From JBGQOJ01 sp052119585 (GTDB taxonomy: Bacteria > Pseudomonadota > Alphaproteobacteria > Rhodobacterales > Rhodobacteraceae), in the NCBI RefSeq assembly GCF_052119585.1, contig NZ_JBGQOJ010000018.1:1-64000 (forward strand): DNA of 64,000 nucleotides. The letters run 5' to 3'. Positions 25,840-34,932 of the stretch are shown one piece after another (position 1 is the first letter of the stretch; the number at the start of each line of letters is the position of its first letter). The position numbers and the translations under genes are program-made. The notes below the pieces were generated by a model that saw only the letters and a program-made list of their open reading frames with translations, was not told where the DNA came from and did not search any database.

Positions 25840-26653
25840 GTTCAATCTCCGTTCACTGACTATCTGCCTTGCACTGGGCCTGACCGCAAGCCCGACCCTA
25901 TCCCATGAGTTCTGGCTTGATCCAACTGATTTTCAAGTCGAAACGGGTCAAAAAATCGTGGCGGATATAAAGGTCGGCCAGGATTTCAAGGGCGGCACAT
26001 ATTCCTACATGCCCCGCGCCTTTGTCCGGTTCGACATCGCCGCAGGCGATGCAATGGCCCCTGTCGAAGGGCGCATGGGCAATATTCCCGCCGTTGATAC
26101 CGCGCCCTTGGCGGATGGCCTGAACATCCTTGTCCACCAGACCACCGATACGGTTCTGACCTATACCGAGTGGGAAAAGTTTACCGGCTTCGTCAAGCAC
26201 AAGGATTTCAAAGGCGTTCTGGAACGTCACGCCGAACGCGGGCTGGCAGAGGAAAAGTTCAAAGAGGTCTATTCGCGCTATGCCAAAAGCCTTGTCGCCG
26301 TCGGGGATGGCAAGGGCACAGATCGCACCTTCGGGATGGAGACCGAGATCGTCGCATTGGCGAACCCCTATACCGATGACCTCAGCGCCGGACTGCCGGT
26401 GAAGGTTCTGTATCAGGGCATGCCCCGCGCCGATGCGCAGGTCGAAATCTTTGACCGCAATGCGAACGCCGAGGTGGTGACAACAACAACGCGCACCGAC
26501 AGTCAGGGAATCGCGATGATCCCGGTGCTGGCGGGTCACACCTATATGGTGGATGCGGTCGTTCTGCGGGAACCCGATGCCGCCAAGGCGGAGCAGACAC
26601 AGGCCCTGTGGGAAAGCCTGTGGGCCAACCTGACCTTTGCAGTGCCCGGTTAG
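25838..26653 (+). CDS. DUF4198/COG5266 periplasmic protein (NikK-like)
   Basis: A 271-residue exported protein of the DUF4198 family (COG5266, described as a periplasmic component of cobalt/nickel transport). The signal peptide (about 1-22) ends at TLS followed by HEFWLDP, the conserved opening of the mature domain. A C-terminal Ig-like region contains GLPVKVLYQGMP and a sequence like TDSQGIAMIPVLAGHTYMVDAV. The ATG at 25838 overlaps the start of the divergent HupE gene. The mature N-terminal histidine could bind metal. The metal and any ABC partner are not shown in the window. Confidence 0.82.
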   Translation: MFNLRSLTICLALGLTASPTLSHEFWLDPTDFQVETGQKIVADIKVGQDFKGGTYSYMPRAFVRFDIAAGDAMAPVEGRMGNIPAVDTAPLADGLNILVHQTTDTVLTYTEWEKFTGFVKHKDFKGVLERHAERGLAEEKFKEVYSRYAKSLVAVGDGKGTDRTFGMETEIVALANPYTDDLSAGLPVKVLYQGMPRADAQVEIFDRNANAEVVTTTTRTDSQGIAMIPVLAGHTYMVDAVVLREPDAAKAEQTQALWESLWANLTFAVPG

Positions 26654-26799
26654 CTGCATTGCGCAGCACGCCCTATACAATCCGAAAAAACCGCAGTATG
26701 AGGCGCAATCAAGTTCCGCAGGCAGATCCTGCGGGGCAACGCGCCTGCCTGATGGATGGTCCATTTATTCGGCGCTGACACACAGTCCGAAAGATTGAC

Positions 26800-28890
26800 A
26801 TGACACAGATTGAAGGCATCGTTTCGCCGCTTGCACAGGCGTTGACAAAACGTGGTTACACTGACCTGACCCCCGTTCAGAAAGCAATGGCCGACCCGGC
26901 ACTTGTGAACTCCGACGTTCTGGTTTCCGCCCAGACCGGCTCGGGCAAGACCGTCGCGTTCGGCCTTGCCATTGCCCCCACCCTTCTGGGTGATTCGGAA
27001 ACCTTTGGCCGCGCCGATATTCCCCTGACATTGATCGTGGCACCCACCCGTGAACTGGCGCTTCAGGTCAGCCGGGAACTGGAATGGCTTTACGCGCTGA
27101 CAGGCGCGAAAATCGCGACCTGCGTCGGCGGCATGGACATGCGCAACGAGCGTCGCACGCTGGAGCGTGGCGCGCATATCGTTGTCGGCACCCCCGGCCG
27201 TCTGAAAGACCACATTCTGCGCAAGTCGCTGGACATGTCCGCCATGCGCGCCATCGTTCTGGACGAAGCCGATGAAATGCTGGACCTCGGGTTCCGCGAA
27301 GATCTGGAATTCATTCTGGGCGAAGCCCCCGAAGACCGCCGCACGCTGATGTTCTCGGCCACGGTGCCCCGTTCCATCGCAGCCCTTGCCAAAAGCTATC
27401 AAAAAGACGCCGTGCGCGTGTCCACCACAGCCGAGCGCGACCAGCACGTCGACATCGAATACCGCGCCATGACCGTTGCCACTTCGGACCGCGAGAACGC
27501 AATCATCAACGTTCTGCGCTATTACGAGGCACGCAATGCTCTTGTGTTCTGCGGCACCCGCGCGATGGTCAACCACCTGACGGCACGGCTCAACAATCGC
27601 GGTTTCTCGGTCGTGGCCCTGTCGGGCGAACTGTCGCAGAACGAACGCAGCCATGCGCTTCAGGCGATGCGCGACGGGCGCGCTCGGGTTTGCGTCGCAA
27701 CCGATGTGGCCGCCCGCGGCATCGACTTGCCCGGTCTGGAACTGGTTGTTCACGCCGATCTTCCGTCGAACTCTGAAACCTTGCTGCACCGCTCTGGCCG
27801 GACCGGCCGTGCGGGCAACAAAGGCGTCAGCGCCATCATCGTTCCCCAGAACTTTCGCAAAAAGGCAGAGCGCCTTTTGCAGGGCGCCAAGGTCAACGCC
27901 ACATGGGCCCCGCCCCCGTCCGCGACCGAAGTCATCGGCCGTGACAACGAGCGCCTTCTGGGCGATCCGATGCTGACAGAGCCGGTGGGCAAGGACGATC
28001 TGCCGTTCGTGCAGCAGCTCCTGGAGCTGCACACCCCAGAGCAACTGGCCGCAGCCTTTGTCCGCGTTTACCGCGCCAAAAGCTCTGCCCCGGAGGAGCT
28101 GAACGACAAGCCACTGGACACCAAGAAGCCCGCGAAAGAGGACTTTGGCGCCAGCGTCTGGATTTCGGTGTCTGTCGGTCGCAACCAGAACGCAGAGCCA
28201 CGCTGGCTGTTGCCGCTGCTGTGCCGATCGGGTGACATCACAAAGCAGGAAATCGGTGCGATCCGCATGCAGCCCGAAGAAACCCATGTGCAGTTGGCTG
28301 CCGGTTGCTTTGACGCTTTCATGACGGCGATCGGTCCCAAGGCCGAACTGGAAGACGGCATTCGCGTGACCCGGATGAACGGCACCCCCGAAGGCGCAGA
28401 CAGCCCGCGCCCCGAACGGGCAGAGCGTGGACCGCGCCCCGAGCGCAGCGAGCGCCCCGCCTTTGGCGAGCGCAAGCCCTACACGCCAAAAGACGATGCC
28501 GCACCGCGCAAGCCCTACTCTCCAGACCGGAACGCCGATGATGCGCCGCGCACCTCGACGCCCTATGTCAAAAAGCCCTATGCGGCGAAATCCGACGCGG
28601 GCCGCAAACCCTATCTGCCGGAAACGACAGATGGCGCGGTAACAGAGCGGGCAAAGCCGAAAGGCAAGTTCAGCCAGAAGCCGCCCTACAAATCCGAAGG
28701 CAAGCCAGCGGGCAAACCCGCCTATCGTTCCGAAGGCAAGCCGTCGAGTGACAAACCGGCGTTCAAGGGCGGCAAGCCGACAGGCGGCAAGCCTCCGTTC
28801 AAGGGTAAACCGGCGGCGGCGGGCAAATTTGCAAAGGCGGGCGATTCATCGGTCAGCCTGCGCAAGCCCCGCACCAAGCCCGCAAAGTAA
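26800..28890 (+). CDS. DEAD-box RNA helicase with DbpA-like domain and basic disordered tail
   Basis: A 696-residue ATP-dependent RNA helicase (CsdA/DbpA type), probably acting in ribosome assembly or RNA decay. The Q motif region is followed by SAQTGSGKT (Walker A), PTRELA, TPGRL, DEAD (VLDEADEMLDLG), SAT, and the C-terminal HRSGRTGRAG. Residues about 445-530 resemble the DbpA/CsdA RNA-binding domain (VWISVSVGRNQNAEPRWLLPLL). The last roughly 165 residues are low-complexity, rich in Lys, Pro, Arg and Gly (KPYTPKDD, KPPFKGKP), and likely disordered. The ATG at 26800 lacks a strong ribosome site. An inverted repeat follows the stop. Confidence 0.93.
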   Translation: MTQIEGIVSPLAQALTKRGYTDLTPVQKAMADPALVNSDVLVSAQTGSGKTVAFGLAIAPTLLGDSETFGRADIPLTLIVAPTRELALQVSRELEWLYALTGAKIATCVGGMDMRNERRTLERGAHIVVGTPGRLKDHILRKSLDMSAMRAIVLDEADEMLDLGFREDLEFILGEAPEDRRTLMFSATVPRSIAALAKSYQKDAVRVSTTAERDQHVDIEYRAMTVATSDRENAIINVLRYYEARNALVFCGTRAMVNHLTARLNNRGFSVVALSGELSQNERSHALQAMRDGRARVCVATDVAARGIDLPGLELVVHADLPSNSETLLHRSGRTGRAGNKGVSAIIVPQNFRKKAERLLQGAKVNATWAPPPSATEVIGRDNERLLGDPMLTEPVGKDDLPFVQQLLELHTPEQLAAAFVRVYRAKSSAPEELNDKPLDTKKPAKEDFGASVWISVSVGRNQNAEPRWLLPLLCRSGDITKQEIGAIRMQPEETHVQLAAGCFDAFMTAIGPKAELEDGIRVTRMNGTPEGADSPRPERAERGPRPERSERPAFGERKPYTPKDDAAPRKPYSPDRNADDAPRTSTPYVKKPYAAKSDAGRKPYLPETTDGAVTERAKPKGKFSQKPPYKSEGKPAGKPAYRSEGKPSSDKPAFKGGKPTGGKPPFKGKPAAAGKFAKAGDSSVSLRKPRTKPAK

Positions 28891-28913
28891 CCTGACCCCG
28901 GCTTGAAATAGCG

Positions 28914-28950
28914 GACAGACGCGAAATCCTGACCAATTTTCGCGTCTGTC
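28914..28950 (+). terminator. Long perfect hairpin after the DEAD-box gene
   Basis: Thirteen-base-pair stem, GACAGACGCGAAA (28914-28926) with TTTCGCGTCTGTC (28938-28950) and an 11-base loop. There is no T-run. It lies between the helicase and the next rightward gene and could limit read-through or stabilise the RNA 3' end. Confidence 0.5.
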
Positions 28951-29028
28951 AACACCCCTCGATCCTGCTAGACTGTTCATGGCGGCGCACAGCCGATCCG
29001 TGAATGTGACAACACGCAGGACAGCACG

Positions 29029-30261
29029 ATGACGTCAAAACCCCTTTGGAAACTGCTGCGGCTGACACGTGTCATGTGGATCCGCATGTCCTTGATCGCG
29101 CTGTTGTCCGTCTTTGCTGCGGTGGCAAGCGTTGTATTGCATCCCTTCATCCCCGCGTTCCTGAACACCCTGCTGACATCTGAAGGGGTCATGCCGGTCC
29201 TGACAATTCTTGCCTCCAGCATGCTGGCCGTCGTCACCTTTTCGCTCAGCGTCATGGTCACGGCCCATCAGGCGGCATCGTCACAGGTGACGCCGCGTGC
29301 GCACCGCCTGCTGTTGGAAGACACGACAACCCAAACCGTGCTGGCCACCTTTCTGGGCGCATTCATCTTTGCGCTGGTGTCGATCATCGTGATCAGTGCC
29401 GAACTTTATGGCGGCAGGTCCGTCGCTGTCATCTTTATCGTCGCGCTTTTTGTGATCGGGTTGGTCGTGGTCGCCATCCTGCGCTGGATCGAGCATCTGT
29501 CCTCTCTGGGCAGCATGGACGATACGACGCGGATGGTGGAACGGGTGGCTAAAAAGGGCATGGCCATGCGTATGTCCGCCCCCTGCATGAAGGCGCAGCC
29601 TTTGAAAACAGTCCCGAAAAAGGCCAAACCCCTGCCCGCGAATGCCTTTGGCTATGTGCAGTTCATTGATATTTCAAGCCTTACCGCCAGCGCCGAAAAG
29701 CATGATCTGAAAATCTATATCCATGAAAGTCCGGGCCATTTTGTCACCCCGGAAAGCCCGCTTTTGTCCTATGTCGGGCAGGCGGACGACATCGGGGATC
29801 ATTTGCGAAACGCCTTTGTCATCGACGACATGCGCACCTTCGATCAGGATCCGCGCTTTGGCCTGATTGTGCTGGCCGAAATCGCCGCAAGGGCGCTGTC
29901 ACCGGGGATCAACGACGCGGGCACCGCGATCGACATCATCACCCGCAGCACCGGCATCCTCAGCACCTTCAAGGATGAAACCACAGACACCGCCAAGGGG
30001 CACCCGAATGTTTTCGTCGCACCCCTGTCCGCCGATGACCTGATCGAGGACGCCTTTTCCCCGATCATCCGCGATGGCGCTGGTGTGCTGGAGGTCCAGA
30101 CCCGCGTGATGAAATCACTGTCCTATCTGGCGACACATGACACCCCCGCTCTGGCCAATGCGGCCCGCAAAATGGCAAAACGCGCCCTCGGTTATGCCGA
30201 AGACGCGTTGTTGCTGGACGAGGACAAGGCACGCTTGCGCGCGCTTATGCCCAAGGCTTAG
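29029..30261 (+). CDS. DUF2254 membrane protein
   Basis: A 410-residue inner-membrane protein of the DUF2254 family. Four hydrophobic helices lie in the first 165 residues (about 20-42, 57-82, 100-125 and 132-155). A soluble cytoplasmic C-terminal region follows, with the family block FGLIVLAEIAARALSPGINDAGTAID. No function is established for the family. It follows the helicase by about 140 bases and a hairpin, so it is probably transcribed separately. Its stop lies three bases from that of the convergent gcvP. Confidence 0.85.
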   Translation: MTSKPLWKLLRLTRVMWIRMSLIALLSVFAAVASVVLHPFIPAFLNTLLTSEGVMPVLTILASSMLAVVTFSLSVMVTAHQAASSQVTPRAHRLLLEDTTTQTVLATFLGAFIFALVSIIVISAELYGGRSVAVIFIVALFVIGLVVVAILRWIEHLSSLGSMDDTTRMVERVAKKGMAMRMSAPCMKAQPLKTVPKKAKPLPANAFGYVQFIDISSLTASAEKHDLKIYIHESPGHFVTPESPLLSYVGQADDIGDHLRNAFVIDDMRTFDQDPRFGLIVLAEIAARALSPGINDAGTAIDIITRSTGILSTFKDETTDTAKGHPNVFVAPLSADDLIEDAFSPIIRDGAGVLEVQTRVMKSLSYLATHDTPALANAARKMAKRALGYAEDALLLDEDKARLRALMPKA

Positions 30262-30264
30262 CCT

Positions 30265-33111
30265 CTATTCGGCGGCGTCCAGATAGCTTTCCAGCGGCGG
30301 GCAGGTGCAGACCAGATTGCGGTCGCCGAACACGTTGTCGACACGGCCCACGGGTGGCCAGTATTTGTCGACACGGAACGCCCCCGGCGGGAAACATCCC
30401 TGCTCGCGCGAATAGGGTCTGTCCCAATCGGCGACCAGATCCTGCACCGTGTGCGGGGCGTGTTTCAACGGGTTGTTCGTGGCGTCCATCGTGCCATCCT
30501 CGACCGCGCGGATCTCTTCGCGGATCGCCAGCATGGCGCTGATGAACCGGTCGAGTTCCGCCTTGGTTTCGCTTTCCGTCGGCTCTACCATCAGGGTTCC
30601 AGCCACGGGCCAGCTCATCGTCGGGGCGTGAAAGCCGTTGTCGATCAACCGCTTGGCGATGTCATCCACGGTGATATGCGCGGTCTCGTCGAACGGGCGT
30701 GTGTCCAGAATGCATTCGTGCGCGACGCGGCCCTGCCGCCCCTTGAACAGCACCTCATAGGATCCGTGCAGGCTGGCCGCGATATAGTTCGCGTTCAGGA
30801 TCGCCACCTTGGTCGCCTGCGTCAGGCCAGCGCCCCCCATCAGCAGGCAATAGGACCAGCTGATCGGCAGGATCGACGCGGACCCGTAAGGCGCCGCCGA
30901 CACCGGCCCTTCGGCGCCGCCGGTTTCGGGGTGTCCGGGCAGGAACGGCGCCAGATGCGCCTTGACGCCGATCGGCCCCATGCCCGGCCCGCCGCCGCCA
31001 TGCGGAATGCAGAACGTCTTGTGCAGGTTCAGGTGGCTGACGTCGCCGCCGATCTGTCCGGGCTGCGACAGGCCGACCATCGCGTTCAGGTTCGCACCGT
31101 CGATATAGACCTGCCCGCCAAAGCGGTGGGTGATCTCGCAGACCTCTTTCACCGTCTCCTCGAACACGCCGTGGGTCGAGGGGTAGGTGATCATGCAGGC
31201 CGCCAGATTGTCGCCTGCCGCCTCTGCCTTGGCGCGGAAATCGGCTACGTCGATATCGCCGTTCGAGGCAGAGCGCACCACCACAACCTCCATCCCGGCC
31301 ATCTGGGCCGAGGCGGGATTGGTGCCATGGGCCGACACCGGGATCAGGCAGATGTTGCGGTGCGTGTCGCCATTCGACCGGTGGTAGGCCGCAATCGTCA
31401 GCAGCCCCGCATATTCGCCCTGCGCCCCGGAATTGGGCTGCATCGACATCGCATCATATCCGGTGATCTGGCACAGCTTCGCGCTGAGGTCTTCCAGCAT
31501 TTCGGCATAGCCGCCCGCCTGATCCTTGGGGGCAAAGGGATGCACCTGGCCGAATTCGGGCCATGTGACCGGCATCATTTCGACCGCTGCGTTCAGCTTC
31601 ATTGTGCAAGACCCCAGCGGGATCATCGAGCGGTCAAGCGCAAGGTCTCGGTCCGCCAGGCGACGCATATACCGCATCATCTCGGCCTCGGCGCGGTTCA
31701 TGTGAAAGATCGGATGGGTCAGAAAGGCCGACTGCCGGATCAACGCCTCGGGCACGGCGATGTCGGGAACTGCAAGGTCCACGTCGGCCTCCAGCCCGAA
31801 GGCACGCCAGACCTTCCCGATGATCTCGGGATCGACCATCTCGTCAACCGAGATACCGATGCGATCCGCGCCCACCTTGCGCAGGTTGATGCCCTCGGCC
31901 ACGGCGGACCGCAGGATCACGCCCTGCATCGCGCCAACCTGCACCGTCACCGTGTCAAAGAACGCGGCGGGCTGCACATCAAAGCCCGCATCGCGCAGGC
32001 CGCGGGCCAGACGCACCGCGTTGAAATGCACCATTTCGGCAATGCCGCGCAGGCCTTTCGGCCCATGGAACACCGCAAAGAACGACGCCATCACCGCCAG
32101 CAAGGCCTGCGCCGTGCAGACATTCGACGTCGCCTTTTCGCGGCGGATATGCTGTTCGCGGGTTTGCAGCGACAACCTGTAGGCCCGCCCGCCGCGGGCA
32201 TCCACCGACACCCCCACGATCCGACCCGGCATGTTGCGCTTGAACGCGTCCTTGCACGACATGAACGCGGCATGTGGCCCGCCATAGCCCAAGGGCACGC
32301 CGAACCGCTGGGCGCTGCCCACGGCGATGTCGGCATCCATTGCGCCGGGTTCCTTCAGCAGCGTCAGCGCCAGAAGGTCCGTCGCCATGACTGCGACCGC
32401 CTTGGCCGCATGAAGGGCCGCGATGGGCGCGGTAAAGTCCTGAATATGGCCATAGGTGCCGGGATACTGGAAAATCGCGCCGAACACCTGTTCGGGCACC
32501 AGCGTTTCTGGCGCGCCGACGATCAGCTCGATCCCCAAAGGGTGCGCCCGCGTCCGCATCACGGCGATGTTTTGCGGATGGCAGTTTTCATCGACAAAGA
32601 ACGCCCGCGCCTTCGACTTTGCCACGCGCTCTGCCATCACCATCGCCTCGGCGCAGGCTGTTGCCTCGTCCAGAAGCGACGCGTTGGCCACCTCCAGCCC
32701 TGTCAGGTCGGCAATCATCGTCTGAAAGTTCAGCAGCGCCTCCAGCCGGCCTTGGGCAATTTCCGGCTGGTAGGGCGTGTACGCCGTATACCATGCCGGA
32801 TTTTCCAGGATATTCCGCTGGATCGCGGGTGGCGTCACGGTGCCGTAATAGCCCTGCCCGATCAGACTGGTCATCACCTTGTTCTTGCCCGCAACCTTGC
32901 GCATCTTTTGCAGGATCGCGTGCTCCGTCATCGGGGCCCAGTCCAGTGGCGTGGGCTGGCGGATGCTGGCAGGCACTGTCTGGTCGATCAACTCGTCCAG
33001 CGAACCGACCCCCAGAACGGCCAGCATATCGGCCATCTCGGACGGAGACGGGCCGATATGACGGCGGTTGGCGAAATCATAGGTATCGTAGTCTGTCGGG
33101 GTGAAGGGCAT
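30265..33111 (-). CDS. gcvP: Glycine dehydrogenase (aminomethyl-transferring), P-protein
   Basis: This 948-residue P-protein of the glycine cleavage system decarboxylates glycine on PLP and hands the aminomethyl group to GcvH lipoamide. It is the single-chain form. The C-terminal half has the PLP lysine at about K698 (LNLHKTF followed by the glycine-rich GGGGPGMGPIG). Further motifs are MIPLGSCTMKLN and IDGANLNAM. The ATG at 33111 follows GGAGG. It is last in gcvT-gcvH-gcvP, 12 bases after gcvH, under the riboswitch at 34701-34855. Confidence 0.97.
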   Translation of the reverse strand: MPFTPTDYDTYDFANRRHIGPSPSEMADMLAVLGVGSLDELIDQTVPASIRQPTPLDWAPMTEHAILQKMRKVAGKNKVMTSLIGQGYYGTVTPPAIQRNILENPAWYTAYTPYQPEIAQGRLEALLNFQTMIADLTGLEVANASLLDEATACAEAMVMAERVAKSKARAFFVDENCHPQNIAVMRTRAHPLGIELIVGAPETLVPEQVFGAIFQYPGTYGHIQDFTAPIAALHAAKAVAVMATDLLALTLLKEPGAMDADIAVGSAQRFGVPLGYGGPHAAFMSCKDAFKRNMPGRIVGVSVDARGGRAYRLSLQTREQHIRREKATSNVCTAQALLAVMASFFAVFHGPKGLRGIAEMVHFNAVRLARGLRDAGFDVQPAAFFDTVTVQVGAMQGVILRSAVAEGINLRKVGADRIGISVDEMVDPEIIGKVWRAFGLEADVDLAVPDIAVPEALIRQSAFLTHPIFHMNRAEAEMMRYMRRLADRDLALDRSMIPLGSCTMKLNAAVEMMPVTWPEFGQVHPFAPKDQAGGYAEMLEDLSAKLCQITGYDAMSMQPNSGAQGEYAGLLTIAAYHRSNGDTHRNICLIPVSAHGTNPASAQMAGMEVVVVRSASNGDIDVADFRAKAEAAGDNLAACMITYPSTHGVFEETVKEVCEITHRFGGQVYIDGANLNAMVGLSQPGQIGGDVSHLNLHKTFCIPHGGGGPGMGPIGVKAHLAPFLPGHPETGGAEGPVSAAPYGSASILPISWSYCLLMGGAGLTQATKVAILNANYIAASLHGSYEVLFKGRQGRVAHECILDTRPFDETAHITVDDIAKRLIDNGFHAPTMSWPVAGTLMVEPTESETKAELDRFISAMLAIREEIRAVEDGTMDATNNPLKHAPHTVQDLVADWDRPYSREQGCFPPGAFRVDKYWPPVGRVDNVFGDRNLVCTCPPLESYLDAAE

Positions 33112-33123
33112 CAAAAGCCTCCT

Positions 33124-33483
33124 TTAACCGATGAATTTCTTATAGGCGGCTTCGTCCATCATGTCGTCCAGCGCCGACATATCCTCGACCGACATCTTGA
33201 ACATCCAGGCCGCGCCCATCGGGTCCTCGTTCACCAGACCGGGGTTATCGGTCAGGGCCGAATTGACCTCGACGATCTCGCCGTCCAGGGGCGCCAGAAT
33301 ATCGGACGCGGCCTTGACGCTTTCGATCACGACGACCTCGTCGTCCTTGGTCACCGCAGTGCCTTCTTCGGGCAGTTCCACGAACACCACGTCACCCAGC
33401 TGTGTCGAGGCATGTTCTGTGATGCCGACCACAATCAGGTCGCCTTCGATGTCCAGCCATTCGTGCTCTTCTGTAAATTTCAT
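33124..33483 (-). CDS. gcvH: Glycine cleavage system H protein
   Basis: A 119-residue lipoyl carrier that shuttles the aminomethyl group between GcvP and GcvT. The lipoylated lysine is K57 in VVIESVKAASDI. Residues before it (TQLGDVVFVELPEEG) are conserved and the length is typical. It sits between gcvT (15 bases) and gcvP (12 bases). Confidence 0.96.
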   Translation of the reverse strand: MKFTEEHEWLDIEGDLIVVGITEHASTQLGDVVFVELPEEGTAVTKDDEVVVIESVKAASDILAPLDGEIVEVNSALTDNPGLVNEDPMGAAWMFKMSVEDMSALDDMMDEAAYKKFIG

Positions 33484-33498
33484 CGCTATTGTCCCTTG

Positions 33499-34629
33499 TT
33501 AGCGTTTGTAGGTGTTGGGTAGGAAAGGCATGTCGGCCACGCGCGCGGGCAGGCGTTTGCCCCGCACGTCGCCGTAGATCACTATGCCCGTGGCGGCATT
33601 GCCCGCCATCACATAGCCCATCGACATCGGCCCTTCGATCGAGGGGCCAAAGGCGCCGGATGTGACCTCGCCAATCGGCGCGCCGCCCTCGGGGGTCGCG
33701 TAAAGCAGGGTGCCCGCACGCATCGGTGCACGCCCCTCGGGCAAAAGACCGATCCGCCTGCGGGTCGTCCCCTCGGCCAGTTCGCGCAGGATACGGTCGG
33801 CACCGGGAAAGCCACCGGCACGCGCCCCGCCGGTGCGCCGCGCCTTCTGGATCGCCCATGTCAGCGCGGCCTCGACCGGGCTGGTCGTCTCGTCGATGTC
33901 ATGGCCATAAAGGCACAACCCCGCCTCCAGCCGCAGACTGTCGCGGGCACCCAGGCCGATCGCCTGAACCGCGTCCATCTTCAAAAGGGCATCGGCAAAG
34001 CCTGTCGCCTCGACGGCAGGAACCGAAATCTCAAAGCCGTCCTCGCCGGTGTAGCCAGAGCGCGACACCCAGATTTCGCCGCCGCTGATCGGCAGAATGG
34101 CGGCATCCATGAATTTCATATCGCTGGCCTCGGGTGCGATGCGTTCCAGCGCCCGTTCGGCCATCGGGCCCTGCAGGGCGATCAACGCGCGGTCCTCGAT
34201 CACCTCGATATCGCAGGTGTCCGACAGACGGGCGCGCAGATGGGCGATGTCGGCGTCCTTGCAGGCGGCGTTGACCACCAGAAACAGGTGGTCGCCACGG
34301 TTGGCAACCATCAGGTCATCCAGAATTCCGCCCGCGTCATTGGTGAACATCGCATAGCGCTGGCGCCCTTCGGCAAGGCCCAGAACATCGACGGGAACAA
34401 GGGCTTCCAGCGCAAGGGCGGCGTCTGCCGTATTACCGGATTTGGCACGCAGTATAACCTGCCCCATGTGGCTGACGTCGAACAGACCGGCGGCGGCGCG
34501 GGTGTGAAGATGCTCTTTCATCACGCCAAGCGGGTATTGAACGGGCATGTCGTAGCCCGCAAAGGGCACCATTTTTGCCCCCAGTTCGACATGCAGGTCG
34601 TAAAGACAAGTGCGTTTCAGATCAGGCAT
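33499..34629 (-). CDS. gcvT: Aminomethyltransferase (T protein)
   Basis: A 376-residue tetrahydrofolate-dependent enzyme that releases ammonia and methylenetetrahydrofolate from the aminomethyl-lipoyl intermediate. Family motifs are PFAGYDMPVQYP near the start, FDVSHMGQ, GLGARDSLRLEAGLCLYGHDID and GEVTSGAFGPS near the end. The ATG at 34629 lies 71 bases after the riboswitch. It opens the gcvT-H-P operon. Confidence 0.95.
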   Translation of the reverse strand: MPDLKRTCLYDLHVELGAKMVPFAGYDMPVQYPLGVMKEHLHTRAAAGLFDVSHMGQVILRAKSGNTADAALALEALVPVDVLGLAEGRQRYAMFTNDAGGILDDLMVANRGDHLFLVVNAACKDADIAHLRARLSDTCDIEVIEDRALIALQGPMAERALERIAPEASDMKFMDAAILPISGGEIWVSRSGYTGEDGFEISVPAVEATGFADALLKMDAVQAIGLGARDSLRLEAGLCLYGHDIDETTSPVEAALTWAIQKARRTGGARAGGFPGADRILRELAEGTTRRRIGLLPEGRAPMRAGTLLYATPEGGAPIGEVTSGAFGPSIEGPMSMGYVMAGNAATGIVIYGDVRGKRLPARVADMPFLPNTYKR

Positions 34630-34700
34630 CTGCCATCCCTTTCTCGCCGGTTCGGAAGAACTGGCATCATTGAACGTGCCACGACTGGCCCGTATTTGAT

Positions 34701-34855
34701 GCCCCCTCTGTCCCTTCGCCTGAGATCGTTATCCCTTCGGCGGACGCCTGCGCGCCTCTCTCCAGAGTTTTGAACAGCGTCGGTCCTTTGGGCCTGAGAG
34801 TTTACCGGGGCGGTTGCTCCTTCGGCACTGGAGATCCAGATTCTCCCGTCGCTGA
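34701..34855 (-). ncRNA. Tandem glycine riboswitch upstream of gcvT
   Basis: The leader RNA contains two glycine aptamers. Aptamer 1 runs about 34855-34776, with GGGAGA, CCGAAGGAGCAA, AACTCTCAGG and CAAAGGACC. Aptamer 2 runs about 34775-34701, with CTGGAGAG, CCGAAGGG, CTCAGGCGAAGGGACAG and a short linker between the two. The order and sequences match the glycine riboswitch consensus. Glycine binding is known to turn gcv expression on. No intrinsic terminator is obvious before gcvT, so control may act at translation initiation. Confidence 0.93.
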
Positions 34856-34863
34856 TGTCGAAA

Positions 34864-34892
34864 TCTCTAGTTGATGTGCCGTATTCCGGCAA
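34864..34892 (-). promoter_or_regulatory. Candidate gcv promoter
   Basis: On the left-going strand, TTGCCG (34892-34887) and TAGAGA (34869-34864) are separated by 17 bases. Transcription would start just before the riboswitch. Position and spacing fit a housekeeping promoter, but no experiment supports it. Confidence 0.45.
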
Positions 34893-34932
34893 GGGCTTGT
34901 ATTCGGAAAATTATTCATCAACATCCCGGCGT

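Noticed and set aside
30451..33522. 1023-codon rightward frame across gcvP and gcvH
   Set aside because: It is the antisense shadow of two clearly identified glycine cleavage genes.
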